From Croceicoccus ponticola (GTDB lineage: Bacteria; Pseudomonadota; Alphaproteobacteria; Sphingomonadales; Sphingomonadaceae), in contig NZ_RXOL01000011.1 in the NCBI RefSeq assembly GCF_004004515.1, positions 1 through 60,302 on the forward strand: 60,302 nucleotides of DNA. The letters are read 5' to 3'. The notes under the pieces are model-generated. The model was not told the DNA's origin. It saw nothing but the letters and a program-made list of their open reading frames with translations, and ran no database searches. Shown here piece by piece: positions 1 to 6,917 of the stretch. Numbering within the stretch: position 1 is the first letter of the stretch; every line of letters starts with the position of its first letter. A program made the position numbers and the translations under genes.

Positions 1-39
1 ACCTGAAGGTCGTTGGTTCAAATCCAACCCCCGCAACCA
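1..39 (+). tRNA. tRNA-fMet (initiator), 3' part only
   Basis: The window opens inside a tRNA. What remains is the end of the anticodon arm, the variable loop, a T-arm (stem GTTGG/CCAAC, loop TTCAAAT), the acceptor strand CCCCGCA, discriminator A and an encoded CCA ending at 39. This 3' half matches the usual bacterial initiator tRNA, where CGCGGGG faces CCCCGCA so that the first acceptor pair is a C.A mismatch. The 5' half and anticodon lie outside the window, so the initiator identity is inferred from the acceptor and T-arm sequence. Confidence 0.85.
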
Positions 40-66
40 AACCTCATTGATATAAAACATTTTTAT

Positions 67-93
67 AGCCTCACTGTTAACAGTGGGGCTTTT
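67..93 (+). terminator. Intrinsic terminator after tRNA-fMet
   Basis: A 10-bp stem (AGCCTCACTG at 67-76 pairing with CAGTGGGGCT at 81-90, one T.G wobble) closes a TTAA loop and is followed by TTT. It lies 27 bases after the tRNA CCA. From 94 to 279 I see no gene; that stretch looks more AT-rich than the rest of the window. Confidence 0.8.
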
Positions 94-279
94 CGCGTTC
101 GGCAATCAAATGGCGGTAAGATGGTGGTTTTCTACTCCGACGATCAATAACGGCCTAGTCCCAAGTCTAACGAACCCCTTTTAGCCAAATGAGTTGTCTT
201 AGGACTGAAATCGTTGAGGGCGTCCTCTGTCCGACGTCCTTTAATGGTTCCGATGTCGGTGCTTAGCGCCAAAGCCGCG

Positions 280-732
280 TCAGCCGGGCAAAGTCTCCGT
301 CTGCCGCAGGGCTTCGCCAAGCGCGAGTGCGGTGCACGTGGCGAGGTTCATCGAACGGACTTGCGGTCGCATTGGAAGGCGGACGCGAGCATGACAGGCA
401 TCGGCAATAGCCTGCGGCACGCCAGCGCTTTCTTTGCCGAACAGCAGGATATCGTCGGGCCGGAATGCGAACTCATAGACCGAGTGAGTGCTTTTTGTCG
501 TAAACAGTACCAGACGTTGCGCTCCGATCGTGTTGGCGAACGCATCGAACCCGGCATGTCTCGTGACAGTGACATGATTGATGTAGTCCATCGCGGCGCG
601 CCGCACGCGCCGATCGTCCCACGCAAATCCCATTGGCTCGATGAGGTCCACCGCCGCCCCCATGCAGGCACCAAGCCTGAGGACGGCCCCGACATTGCCG
701 GCAATTTCTGGTTCGAACAGAGCAATGCGCAT
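280..732 (-). CDS. trmL: tRNA (cytidine(34)-2'-O)-methyltransferase TrmL
   Basis: This is a 150-residue SPOUT-class (SpoU) methyltransferase, the usual TrmL length. The family 2'-O-methylates the wobble base of tRNA-Leu in the cytoplasm using S-adenosylmethionine. The N-terminus MRIALFEPEIAGN gives the conserved P-x-I-x-x-N substrate motif; GKESAGVP and SMNLAT near the C-terminus are SPOUT motifs 2 and 3, which form the trefoil-knot cofactor site. I chose the ATG at 732 because family homology begins exactly there; the frame is open upstream, but those residues do not resemble the family. No strong Shine-Dalgarno is visible. It is divergent from the hydrolase at 903. Confidence 0.9.
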   Translation of the reverse strand: MRIALFEPEIAGNVGAVLRLGACMGAAVDLIEPMGFAWDDRRVRRAAMDYINHVTVTRHAGFDAFANTIGAQRLVLFTTKSTHSVYEFAFRPDDILLFGKESAGVPQAIADACHARVRLPMRPQVRSMNLATCTALALGEALRQTETLPG

Positions 733-902
733 GGAGGGTGATTGGCTTGGGCCAGGGTTCCATGCAAGCCCATGCGCGGGAATCGGGACCATTCTTCGCA
801 TAAAATCGGATATGAGCCCGCGCTGATGTGCCGCATTGCCAATCCGGTTACCTGACAAAAGAGACTATAGCGGCGGCGCTGCGAAACCTGCAGAAACTTG
901 TG

Positions 903-1685
903 ATGAAACCAAACAAAGTGATCCTCAGCCCCGCGCCTTTCCTCACTTTGGCAGAGGCCGGGCGATCCGCACTTGAACTGGCGACGTTGGCGCTCAGCTA
1001 TCCCATCATGAGCAATTTGCCACGTGGTGATGGGCATCCGGTCCTGGTCCTGCCGGGCTTTGCCACCAACGACAAAATGACTGTCGTTCTCCGCAAGTTC
1101 CTGTCGAGGCTTGGTTATTCGGTAAATGCGTGGGACTTGGGCTGGAACCTCGATCAGCATACGACGGGCGAGAATGGCGAGCACATCGCGCGTCGCATCG
1201 CCGAAATTTGTCAGGAGACAGGGCGTAAGGTCACGCTCGTTGGGTGGAGCCTTGGCGGCGTCATCGCGCGCGAGGCGGCGCGCAAGGATCCCGACGATGT
1301 GCGGCAGGTCGTTACGCTGGGCAGTCCGTTCACCGGTAATCCGGGGGCGACCAACCTCAATTCGCTTTACGAGCTGCTGACTGGCAATCGAATTGCGGAC
1401 ATGCGGCATCATGCGCGTTACGCGCAGGGCCATAAAGTCCTGCCCGTACCGTCTAGCGCGGTCTATTCGCGAACCGACGGCATCACCGCTTGGCAGAACT
1501 GCATCAGCGAGACTGACGCGCAGACCGAAAACGTGGAGGTGGTGTCGAGCCATTTCGGCTTCATTGCCAACCCTGCGGTTTTCTACATCGTCGCGGATCG
1601 GCTAGCCCAGGCGGAAGGCACATGGCTGCCGTTCGACCGGCAGGGGCCGTTCAAGGCTTTCTATCGCGCCCCGCCGGATGTCTGA
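903..1685 (+). CDS. Alpha/beta-hydrolase family protein (lipase-like)
   Basis: A 260-residue protein with an alpha/beta-hydrolase core. The strand-loop VLVLPGF (residues 47-53) resembles the oxyanion-hole region, and GWSLGG places a nucleophilic serine at about residue 116. LGSPFTGNPGATN follows, as in lipase- and PGAP1-like hydrolases. The last histidine of the triad is probably in SSHFGF. No signal peptide or membrane segment is obvious. The start is the ATG at 903; the frame is open back to 828, but that part is antisense to the trmL leader and looks non-coding. Substrate unknown; esterase or lipase activity is an inference. Confidence 0.8.
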   Translation: MKPNKVILSPAPFLTLAEAGRSALELATLALSYPIMSNLPRGDGHPVLVLPGFATNDKMTVVLRKFLSRLGYSVNAWDLGWNLDQHTTGENGEHIARRIAEICQETGRKVTLVGWSLGGVIAREAARKDPDDVRQVVTLGSPFTGNPGATNLNSLYELLTGNRIADMRHHARYAQGHKVLPVPSSAVYSRTDGITAWQNCISETDAQTENVEVVSSHFGFIANPAVFYIVADRLAQAEGTWLPFDRQGPFKAFYRAPPDV

Positions 1686-1735
1686 TCACGCCGACTGTTG
1701 GCTGGCATAGCGTTGGCTGGGCGCGATCGGAATCG

Positions 1736-2314
1736 TCAGGTCAGGCCGTAAGCCGCCTGCATCGCGTCGTGGCTGCGCATTTCCAGCGCCATGACGAGAA
1801 TGTCGCTCGAAACCCCGTCGGCATCGCGAACCTGATTGCGCAATAGCGCTTCGGGTTTGAACCCCATCTCCTCGAACATCTGGCGCGCGGTGTCCTGATC
1901 CGAAGTCATGCGCACCAAGAGCTTTTCGATGCCCGCATCGCTCGCAGCATCGAGGCAGTGCATGGCGAGCAATCTGCCAAGGCCCATGCCCCGGCTGCTT
2001 GTGTCGACCAGCACGCGGACTTCCGCGACGTGCGGCGACCAGCTGAGTTCGTCGCGCACCAGAGCGGTGCACCCCAGAATTACGCCGTCCTCCACTGCGA
2101 CTAGACTGCGGATGGTCCCGGCCTCGATCTGGTCGAGCCATGCGGCGAAAACCTTTGGACTGCGGATATCCCGTTGCAAAAACAGGAGCTCATGAACCGG
2201 CAGCGATGACGCAAAGGCCAGCATCGCATCCCGGTCGCCGGGTTCGAGCGGACGCAGGAGCACGGGGCGACCGGCAAGGTCGATCCTGGTCGGAGCAAGG
2301 TCGGTCGTGGGCAT
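1736..2314 (-). CDS. GNAT-family N-acetyltransferase
   Basis: A 192-residue single GNAT domain. The acetyl-CoA site is visible as the strand VAEVRVLVD followed by the pyrophosphate loop SRGMGLGRLL (family motif R/Q-x-x-G-x-G/A), and the C-terminal part has the usual ARQMFEEMGFKPEA segment. The acceptor cannot be told. The ATG at 2314 overlaps the stop codon of phaC by one base (TGATG), so the two genes are translationally coupled and lie in one operon with the PHA synthase; this may tie it to storage or acyl metabolism, but that is only context. The frame is open upstream, but coupling and homology fix the start here. Confidence 0.85.
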   Translation of the reverse strand: MPTTDLAPTRIDLAGRPVLLRPLEPGDRDAMLAFASSLPVHELLFLQRDIRSPKVFAAWLDQIEAGTIRSLVAVEDGVILGCTALVRDELSWSPHVAEVRVLVDTSSRGMGLGRLLAMHCLDAASDAGIEKLLVRMTSDQDTARQMFEEMGFKPEALLRNQVRDADGVSSDILVMALEMRSHDAMQAAYGLT

Positions 2315-3399
2315 CAGGTCGATCTCCTGCCAAGCCATTCGTCGATATGGGGCCACAGCCTGCGCACCGCGGAAGGCCCGGCGACTAGGCTGACGTGGCC
2401 ACCTTTTGAAACCAGTTCCTCTCGGTCGGTCGACGATGTCATGGTCATCAGTGGGGTAGTTGCTTCGTGGCTGACCACATGGTCGTGTTTCGCCACGATG
2501 TTCAGGATCGATGCGGTAACCCGGCCAAGGTCGGCGGTCTTTCCGCAAACCTCAAGAGTGCCGTTGGTCAAGGCGTTTTCCCACATAAGGTCCTTGACCA
2601 GCTGGCCGAAATAGTGGCCCGGGATCGGCAGCGTTTCCGCGGCCCAGCGGTCGAACATGCGATACGATTTCACGAATTCGTCGTTCCACATGTTGGTCCA
2701 AAGGTTGACGCGACCAGCCGTGCGGTTTGCCGGCCGGGCAAGATCGAATGCGCCCAGCATAATCTCTGGCGGGATAAGTTCTAGCTCGCGGACCAGCAGG
2801 TCGACGTCGAAATAGCGTTTGTCGGCCCAAGTCTGGAACAGGTGCATGTGCGAAAAGTCGATCGGCGTAGCCAGCGTGATGAGGTTGCGCAGATGTTCGC
2901 GCGCCTCGATCGCGGCGTAGATCGTCACAAGCGTTCCGCCTGCGCAGTAACCGGCCAGCGAAATTTCGCGCTCTCCGGTCCTTGCCTCGATCTCTTTCAG
3001 GGCCGCCGGAATGAACCGACCGACGTAATCGTCGAAACCAAGGCCACGTTCGTCGCGCCGGGGCGGGTTCCAGTCCAGGTTGTAGACGTCATAACCTTGC
3101 TGCAGGAGGTATTCGAAAAAGCTCTGCCCTTTGGCAAGGTCGAAGATATAGCCTCGGTTCGACGGCGGCGACACGACCAGCAGCGGAATGCGATAGATTT
3201 CGCCATGCAGGGGGCGATAGCGGTAAAGCACCGCCGTTCCGTCGCGATAGAGCGCGTCCTTCGGCATGTGACCGACCTCCGCCCGTTCGGCGACGAGGAA
3301 ATCGAGCCCCTTTATGTTGCGCTTCAGCGCCCGGTCGACTTCGAGCCGGACCTGCTTCGCGATGGCTTCGGGGTCTAGTAGTTCTAGCGGCTCACTCAT
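2314..3399 (-). CDS. phaC: Poly(3-hydroxyalkanoate) synthase subunit PhaC (class III/IV size)
   Basis: Polymerises (R)-3-hydroxyacyl-CoA into polyhydroxyalkanoate at the granule surface. At 361 residues it has the length of class III/IV PhaC, which needs a second subunit, not the roughly 560-600 residues of class I/II. The lipase-like box GYCAGG carries the nucleophile Cys152; HDHVV supplies Asp306 and KGGHVS His335, matching the Cys-Asp-His triad spacing of class III enzymes. Its start overlaps the 3' end of the phaE-like gene by 8 bases and its stop overlaps the GNAT start, so three genes are coupled in the order phaE-phaC-GNAT. Confidence 0.93.
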   Translation of the reverse strand: MSEPLELLDPEAIAKQVRLEVDRALKRNIKGLDFLVAERAEVGHMPKDALYRDGTAVLYRYRPLHGEIYRIPLLVVSPPSNRGYIFDLAKGQSFFEYLLQQGYDVYNLDWNPPRRDERGLGFDDYVGRFIPAALKEIEARTGEREISLAGYCAGGTLVTIYAAIEAREHLRNLITLATPIDFSHMHLFQTWADKRYFDVDLLVRELELIPPEIMLGAFDLARPANRTAGRVNLWTNMWNDEFVKSYRMFDRWAAETLPIPGHYFGQLVKDLMWENALTNGTLEVCGKTADLGRVTASILNIVAKHDHVVSHEATTPLMTMTSSTDREELVSKGGHVSLVAGPSAVRRLWPHIDEWLGRRST

Positions 3400-3754
3400 T
3401 GCCGCTGGTTCTGGCAGCAGGCTTGCGGGTCCGGCGCGGTTCCGGGGCCGAGGGTGCCGGATTACGCTCTCCCACCGCCAACTTCAACTGGGCAAGGTGA
3501 TCTTCGATGACGGCGAGCCGTTCGGAAATCTCGTCGATCTGACTCTTGCTCGGCAGGTTCAGCGAACGCAGCACCGCTTCGGTCTGCTCGGCCATGGTCT
3601 TTTGCGCATAGACCGTCGCCTTGGTTGCCTGACCGATCAGGGCGCCGAATTCCTCGCTCTGCGTGATCTGGCTCGACCATTCGTTGAGTTCGGTTTCCCA
3701 ACGCTGAACGATTTCCTGCCACGCTTCGATGGGGTTGAACTGCTTGTCGGTCAT
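3392..3754 (-). CDS. phaE: Short PHA synthase partner subunit, PhaE-like
   Basis: A small acidic, mostly helical protein (120 residues from the chosen ATG) with AWQEIVQRWETELNEW near the N-terminus, a central segment with YAQKTMAEQTEAVLRSLNLPSKSQIDEI cut here as two motifs (AEQTEAVLRSLN, PSKSQIDEI), a coiled coil, and a basic Pro/Arg-rich tail. The PSK-x-x-(D/I)E motif before a coiled coil is typical of PhaE/PhaR partners and phasins. Classical PhaE is about three times longer. Position directly upstream of phaC, overlapping it by 8 bases, supports the assignment. Starts possible: GTG 3814, ATG 3772 or ATG 3754; none has an ideally spaced Shine-Dalgarno. Confidence 0.7.
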   Translation of the reverse strand: MTDKQFNPIEAWQEIVQRWETELNEWSSQITQSEEFGALIGQATKATVYAQKTMAEQTEAVLRSLNLPSKSQIDEISERLAVIEDHLAQLKLAVGERNPAPSAPEPRRTRKPAARTSGNE

Positions 3755-4101
3755 TCCCTGATTAAAGCCCATCTCATCAGGATTGAAACCTATGACTTGG
3801 GATGGTTTGCGCACTATCTCTTCGCACAGTCGCTCGCCCGATGCGGGCGACGGTTAGGCCAACAGCGACCTGTAAACCCGCTCCACCGCAGCCGACGCTT
3901 CTTCCCATGAATAGTTAACAATGCGGTAGCGAGAAGATCAAGGTAGCGCCGTTGCCATCGTCTGCACCTGAATGACTTATTAGGATCGTCAGGAAAACGG
4001 CTAGCTTTGGATGCCCAATGGCGGATCCCGTTTGAAGGGCGGACGGAAGGGTGGACTAAGTAGCCGGGGGCACACGCAGGCGTGTGCCCCCGGTTCGCTG
4101 G
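3755..4101. other. Gene-free stretch upstream of phaE
   Basis: This stretch holds the promoter region of the phaE-phaC-GNAT operon (minus strand) and, at its left-of-gene end, the terminator of the PQQ dehydrogenase at 4064-4093. I see no convincing coding region or RNA gene in it. Part of it (3755-3814) would be coding if phaE uses the upstream GTG. Confidence 0.6.
4064..4093 (-). terminator. Strong hairpin ending the PQQ dehydrogenase gene
   Basis: A perfect 13-bp stem (CCGGGGGCACACG and its complement) with a CAGG/CCTG loop lies 8 bases after the stop of the minus-strand dehydrogenase. No long T run follows on the minus strand, so it may need Rho help or act mainly as a 3' mRNA stabiliser. 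Confidence 0.7.
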
Positions 4102-6060
4102 TCAGTCGTCCTTCGGCCCATAGGCGAGAAAGACGTTGCCGGGCATCTTGCCGGCAAAGCCGTAGCCCGAATTGACGAACAGCATCCCGTTGTGCGGCAT
4201 AGGGGCCGCCCCGCCGCTCATCGATCCACCGCGCCCTTTGACGCCGTTGGCTGCGGTATATTCGATTGCCGTATCGATATCCCAGGCGACCGTGCCATCT
4301 TTTGCGTGATAGGCGCGGACGTGGCCGTCGTTGCTTCCGGCAAAGACGAGGTCGGGCGTCATGGAAATGGCCGCGGAATAGCCGGGGTGGCACATCGACT
4401 TTCCTTCGCAGACGTCCTTGGACGGGGCCTGCCAGACATATTCGCCGGTCGCGATGTCCAGTGCGAACATGCCGGGATTGGGCGGAATGTCGTATTTGTT
4501 TCCATCCGGAACGTCCGAAACGGGCACGTAAAGCACGCCGTCATGCGCTGCCATGCCGAAATGGATGCCACCGACGACACCGCCGCGACCGACCTGTTTT
4601 TTCCACACCAGCTGGCGGGTATCGGGATCGACGCCGTAGGCGATGCTCGACTTTTGGCCCAGCAGGATCATGTCCTTGCCGGCCTTCGTCTTGGCGAGCA
4701 CCGGGTTGACGCCGAAATCGAAGTCGGGCCCGTCTTCTTCGGGGCAGTTCGCCTGCACCTTTTCCTCGCAAGCCGCGTTCCACGCATCGCCTGCCAGAGC
4801 CTGGAAGTGCCAGGCGATCTCGCCAGTTTCCTTGTTCAACGCGACAAGCGCATCGCTGAGCTCGGTCGCGGGGCCGGTGTAGTTGTCGCCAGTAGCGACA
4901 TAAAGCATCCCACGCTTGTCATCGACGGTGATCGCCGACCAGACCGGGACGCCCGATGGACCGTACAGGGTCTTGCCTGTGAGGCTTTTGTCCACCGGCT
5001 TAGATTCCGGAACTAGATAGGTGCGCCACTTCAACGCCCCGGTCTTGGCATCGACCGCGATGACAGAACCGCGGAAGGTGCAGCACGGATAACCCGGCGT
5101 GCCTGCCGCGCCTTCTTCCAGCGAGGATACGGGGACATAGACGACCCCGTCGTGCAGAGTCGGAGTGCCGGTCAAGGTGGTGGACCCGTGATCGTCAGCC
5201 GAAAAGCGCCAGACAAGCTTGCCGGTCATCGCCTCGATCGCATAGGCATTGCCCGAAACGTCGCCGAAAAAGGCGAGCGGTCTGGCATCGGCGTCGGCCG
5301 TGTTCCAGCTTTCGACAACGATCCCGGTGCGCACTTCGGCGGAAGTTTCGAACGCCCAGACCTGACAACCGGTCTTTTCGTCGAGCGCGCGGACCAAATT
5401 GTCCTGCCCGCCGACAATCACCGCCCCGCCGGCAAAAGCCGGTTGCGAACGGGCGCGGGTGGCATTGGGGAACGCCATCGCCCATTTCAGTTCGAGATCG
5501 CCGACATTGGCCGCATCTATCCCTGCCATGTCGGCCGGGATATAATGGGTCTGTCCCGCATCGACGCCCCAATAAGGATAGGCGACCGTCTGCTTGCGAT
5601 CGAATACCGCGGCTTCGCCCGTGCAGGCCTCGACCGGCACCGCTGTGCTGGTGCCCATCGAGCGCCCGGCGAGGTATTCGGCCACGGCGCGCTTTTCCTT
5701 GTCCTCGAGCGCTTGCGCCATCGGCACCATCACGCCTTCGGTCAGCGCCTTGTAGATCGCTTCGGGGGTCAATTGTCGCACGATATAGGGTATTGGTGCG
5801 CGGGCGACCCCGTTGTCGTGGCATGCCGCGCAGTTCCCGGACCATACTTCCTCGCCCAGCGCGCGAACTTCGTCGCTGATCGAACTGGCGTCGCGGTAAT
5901 GTTCGGCGGCGGCCAATTCGCCGTTGATGAAACTGGGTTCTGGCGCCTTTTCCGCGGGGGCTGCGTTCAGCCCGCCGCCGGCGGCAAGGGTCAGTGCAGC
6001 TGCAAAAGTCGTGCCGGCCAGTATGATTGCGCGGCGCCCCAGCGGGGTATTTCTTGCCAT
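4102..6060 (-). CDS. Secreted cytochrome c-PQQ dehydrogenase, polyvinyl-alcohol-dehydrogenase-like
   Basis: A 652-residue exported quinohaemoprotein. Residues 1 to about 34 form a signal peptide with a twin-arginine-like GRR before the hydrophobic core. A cytochrome c domain follows with the haem motif CAACH at 77-81 and a likely axial Met in MVPM. The rest is a PQQ-binding beta-propeller with repeated blades (DAKTGALKWR, NKETGEIAWH, DIATGEYVW). PCCTF contains the vicinal cysteine pair typical of PQQ alcohol dehydrogenases. The order haem-then-propeller, opposite to common quinohaemoprotein alcohol dehydrogenases, is that of sphingomonad PVA dehydrogenase. It would oxidise alcohols in the periplasm. 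The ATG at 6060 is preceded by GGGAGA at good spacing. The real substrate is unknown. Confidence 0.85.
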   Translation of the reverse strand: MARNTPLGRRAIILAGTTFAAALTLAAGGGLNAAPAEKAPEPSFINGELAAAEHYRDASSISDEVRALGEEVWSGNCAACHDNGVARAPIPYIVRQLTPEAIYKALTEGVMVPMAQALEDKEKRAVAEYLAGRSMGTSTAVPVEACTGEAAVFDRKQTVAYPYWGVDAGQTHYIPADMAGIDAANVGDLELKWAMAFPNATRARSQPAFAGGAVIVGGQDNLVRALDEKTGCQVWAFETSAEVRTGIVVESWNTADADARPLAFFGDVSGNAYAIEAMTGKLVWRFSADDHGSTTLTGTPTLHDGVVYVPVSSLEEGAAGTPGYPCCTFRGSVIAVDAKTGALKWRTYLVPESKPVDKSLTGKTLYGPSGVPVWSAITVDDKRGMLYVATGDNYTGPATELSDALVALNKETGEIAWHFQALAGDAWNAACEEKVQANCPEEDGPDFDFGVNPVLAKTKAGKDMILLGQKSSIAYGVDPDTRQLVWKKQVGRGGVVGGIHFGMAAHDGVLYVPVSDVPDGNKYDIPPNPGMFALDIATGEYVWQAPSKDVCEGKSMCHPGYSAAISMTPDLVFAGSNDGHVRAYHAKDGTVAWDIDTAIEYTAANGVKGRGGSMSGGAAPMPHNGMLFVNSGYGFAGKMPGNVFLAYGPKDD

Positions 6061-6256
6061 CCATCCATCTCCCAATGGTATGCGGTCGCTTCGATTTCAT
6101 TGTCGTGCGCGGGTTTTCGAAGCCCCCCGCGCATCAAGTGGGGCGAGTTTGAACAGCCCACGTTATTTGGTGCAACTGATTTAAAGGATAAGTTGCTGGA
6201 ATCTTGAGCTCGCGCGCTACTCCTGAGTGCTTCACGCGGGGTATGATGCCCGCTAA

Positions 6257-6276
6257 CGTTGGCGTGCCTGGCAACG
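6257..6276. promoter_or_regulatory. Possible operator upstream of the TetR gene
   Basis: An imperfect 20-bp inverted repeat with outer arms CGTTG and CAACG lies 31 bases before the TetR start, inside the 247-bp divergent region between the PQQ dehydrogenase and that regulator. TetR proteins usually bind such palindromes beside their own gene. The repeat is weak (7 of 10 symmetric pairs) and could be chance. Confidence 0.3.
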
Positions 6277-6307
6277 CTGCGGGTACAGGGGGGCGTGACA
6301 GTCCGAT

Positions 6308-6898
6308 ATGCCGATCGAAGTCGATGCAAAGGAACGCAAGCGCGAGGTGGTCGAGGCCGCGCACGCCTTGATCCGCGAAGGTGGTCTGTCCGCCGTCACG
6401 GTGCGCAGCCTTGCCGCGCGGCTGGGGTGCAGCACGACAGCGATCACGCATTATTTCGCCAACAAGAACGAGATCATCCTCGCCAGTTACCGCCATTCGG
6501 TCGAGCGCACCGCACAGCGCAGGCGCGAAAGTGCGACAGCTGGTTTTGCCGCGATGCTCGAAGCGATCCTGCCGATCGGGGCCGACAACTGGGGCGACTG
6601 GCTCGTCTATATCGCGTTCTGGTCCGAAGCGTTGCACGATGCCGCGCTGCGTTCGGAACAGAAATTGCGCAATCGTTCGATCATCGCCGCCGTCGATGCC
6701 GAACTGTCGGTTGGCGCGATGTTGCCCGATGCTGTTTCGCGGGCCGAACGATACGAGATCGCACGGGCCATCGTGGCCACGATCTATGGCGTCGCGGTGC
6801 AATCGATCTTCGACCCTGATCAATGGGACAACGAAGCGCAACGCCGTGTGCTGCATCGCGCGCTCTCGGCCTATCTTCCTGCCATTTCGTCCGCCTGA
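6308..6898 (+). CDS. TetR-family transcriptional regulator
   Basis: A 196-residue TetR regulator. The N-terminal helix-turn-helix is clear: LSAVTVRSLAARLGCS followed by TAITHYFANKNEII, the canonical Y-F-x-x-K-x-x-(I/L) end of the DNA-binding domain (residues about 10-60). The remaining ligand-binding domain is divergent, so the effector is unknown. It is divergent from the PQQ dehydrogenase and convergent with the flavin oxidoreductase gene, 19 bases apart. By position it probably controls the dehydrogenase, its own gene or the neighbouring oxygenase genes. Confidence 0.9.
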   Translation: MPIEVDAKERKREVVEAAHALIREGGLSAVTVRSLAARLGCSTTAITHYFANKNEIILASYRHSVERTAQRRRESATAGFAAMLEAILPIGADNWGDWLVYIAFWSEALHDAALRSEQKLRNRSIIAAVDAELSVGAMLPDAVSRAERYEIARAIVATIYGVAVQSIFDPDQWDNEAQRRVLHRALSAYLPAISSA

Positions 6899-6917
6899 CA
6901 GCGCCTCTGATTGCATG

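Noticed and set aside
348-1553. 401-codon minus-strand frame across trmL and the hydrolase
   Set aside because: Shadow of the hydrolase gene on the opposite strand and of trmL in another frame; no domain motifs.
3815-4063. Search for a phasin or small RNA upstream of phaE
   Set aside because: No frame with a start, ribosome site and coding composition was seen, and no clear structured RNA.
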